Of a stretch of 5,176 bases of DNA, positions 4,968-5,176 are shown one piece after another (the first letter of the stretch is position 1; each line of letters opens with the position of its first letter). The DNA is taken from the NCBI GenBank assembly GCA_028694875.1, contig JAQVKB010000099.1:1-5176 (forward strand). Direction: 5' to 3'. The notes beneath the pieces were generated by a model that saw only the letters and a list, made by a program, of their open reading frames with translations, was not told the DNA's origin and ran no database searches. This DNA is from Candidatus Izemoplasmatales bacterium. GTDB lineage: Bacteria; Bacillota_I; Bacilli_A; Izemoplasmatales; Hujiaoplasmataceae. Made by a program: the position numbers and the translations under genes.

Positions 4968-5176
4968 ATGAAAAAACTGGCCTATACCAAGGATCGTAAT
5001 TTTATTCTATTATTCTTTGGAAATTTAGTATCTGGAGTAGGCTCCAGAATTTACGGGTTTGGAATTTCGCTCTCTTTGCTTGATTTGACTGGTAAAGCAA
5101 GTGTTGTTGGTACGTATGTTGGAATGTGGTCGCTTTCCATCTTTCTTGTTGGGCCTATCGCTGCCACTTTTACGGA
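4968..5176 (+). CDS. MFS transporter, N-terminal part (runs off the window)
   Basis: Only the first 69 codons are visible. They read as the start of a major facilitator superfamily protein: a short basic N-terminus (MKKLAYTKDRNF), a first membrane helix (about 12-38) with FFGNLVSGVGSRIYGFGISL, the LLDLTGKASVVG loop, and a second helix (about 47-69) ending at GPIAATFT. This pattern, with GSRI in helix 1 and LTGKAS before helix 2, is usual in drug- or macrolide-efflux-like MFS proteins (MFS_3/MefA-like group), which pump small molecules out using the proton gradient; the substrate cannot be read here. Codons look more AT-rich than those of the fab and flotillin genes. It has its own promoter and is separated from the methyltransferase by a terminator. 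The start at 4968 is chosen from the predicted transcription start and the GGGGG block. Confidence 0.85.
   Translation, partial: MKKLAYTKDRNFILLFFGNLVSGVGSRIYGFGISLSLLDLTGKASVVGTYVGMWSLSIFLVGPIAATFT

Overview
The window looks like a stretch of ordinary chromosome from a Bacillota-type (Gram-positive, low to moderate GC) bacterium. I infer this from strong AGGAGG-like ribosome binding sites, sigma-A promoters with an extended -10 element, compact intrinsic terminators closing each transcription unit, and a FabF that reads like Bacillota FabF. All tryptophans are encoded by TGG and TGA is used as stop, so the standard bacterial code applies. I cannot name a genus. All supported genes are on the + strand, and there is no rRNA, tRNA, CRISPR array or transposase.

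Region 1 (1-1926) is the end of a type II fatty-acid synthesis operon. It holds the 3' three quarters of fabF (condensing enzyme), fabZ (3-hydroxyacyl-ACP dehydratase) and a short biotin-protein ligase, birA. fabF and fabZ overlap by 4 bases, and fabZ and birA by 56 bases, so the three are probably translationally coupled. A biotin ligase fits here because it would activate the biotin carboxyl carrier of acetyl-CoA carboxylase, which makes the malonyl units FabF uses. A terminator sits directly on the birA stop codon.

Region 2 (1953-4182) is a separate membrane-organisation unit. A clear extended -10 promoter drives an NfeD-family membrane protein with three predicted membrane segments and a soluble C-terminal domain. 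Downstream is a 473-residue flotillin (SPFH family). A small hairpin lies between the two genes and a strong 11-bp terminator follows the flotillin. NfeD-type proteins and flotillins/stomatins are known genetic and physical partners (for example yuaF-floT in Bacillus subtilis).

Region 3 (4124-4856) is a monocistronic class I SAM-dependent methyltransferase with an N-terminal four-cysteine zinc-ribbon-like motif, a GTG start and its own terminator. Its best candidate promoter overlaps the flotillin terminator. Region 4 (4857-5176) is a very AT-rich intergenic segment with a good extended -10 promoter and a dyad symmetry, followed by the first 69 codons of a major facilitator superfamily transporter that runs off the window.

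Nothing here amounts to a clearly new biological system. The points most worth checking are the BirA that lacks its usual C-terminal domain, the Asp/His-rich loop in the NfeD protein, the hairpin splitting nfeD from the flotillin gene, and the promoter/terminator overlap before the methyltransferase.
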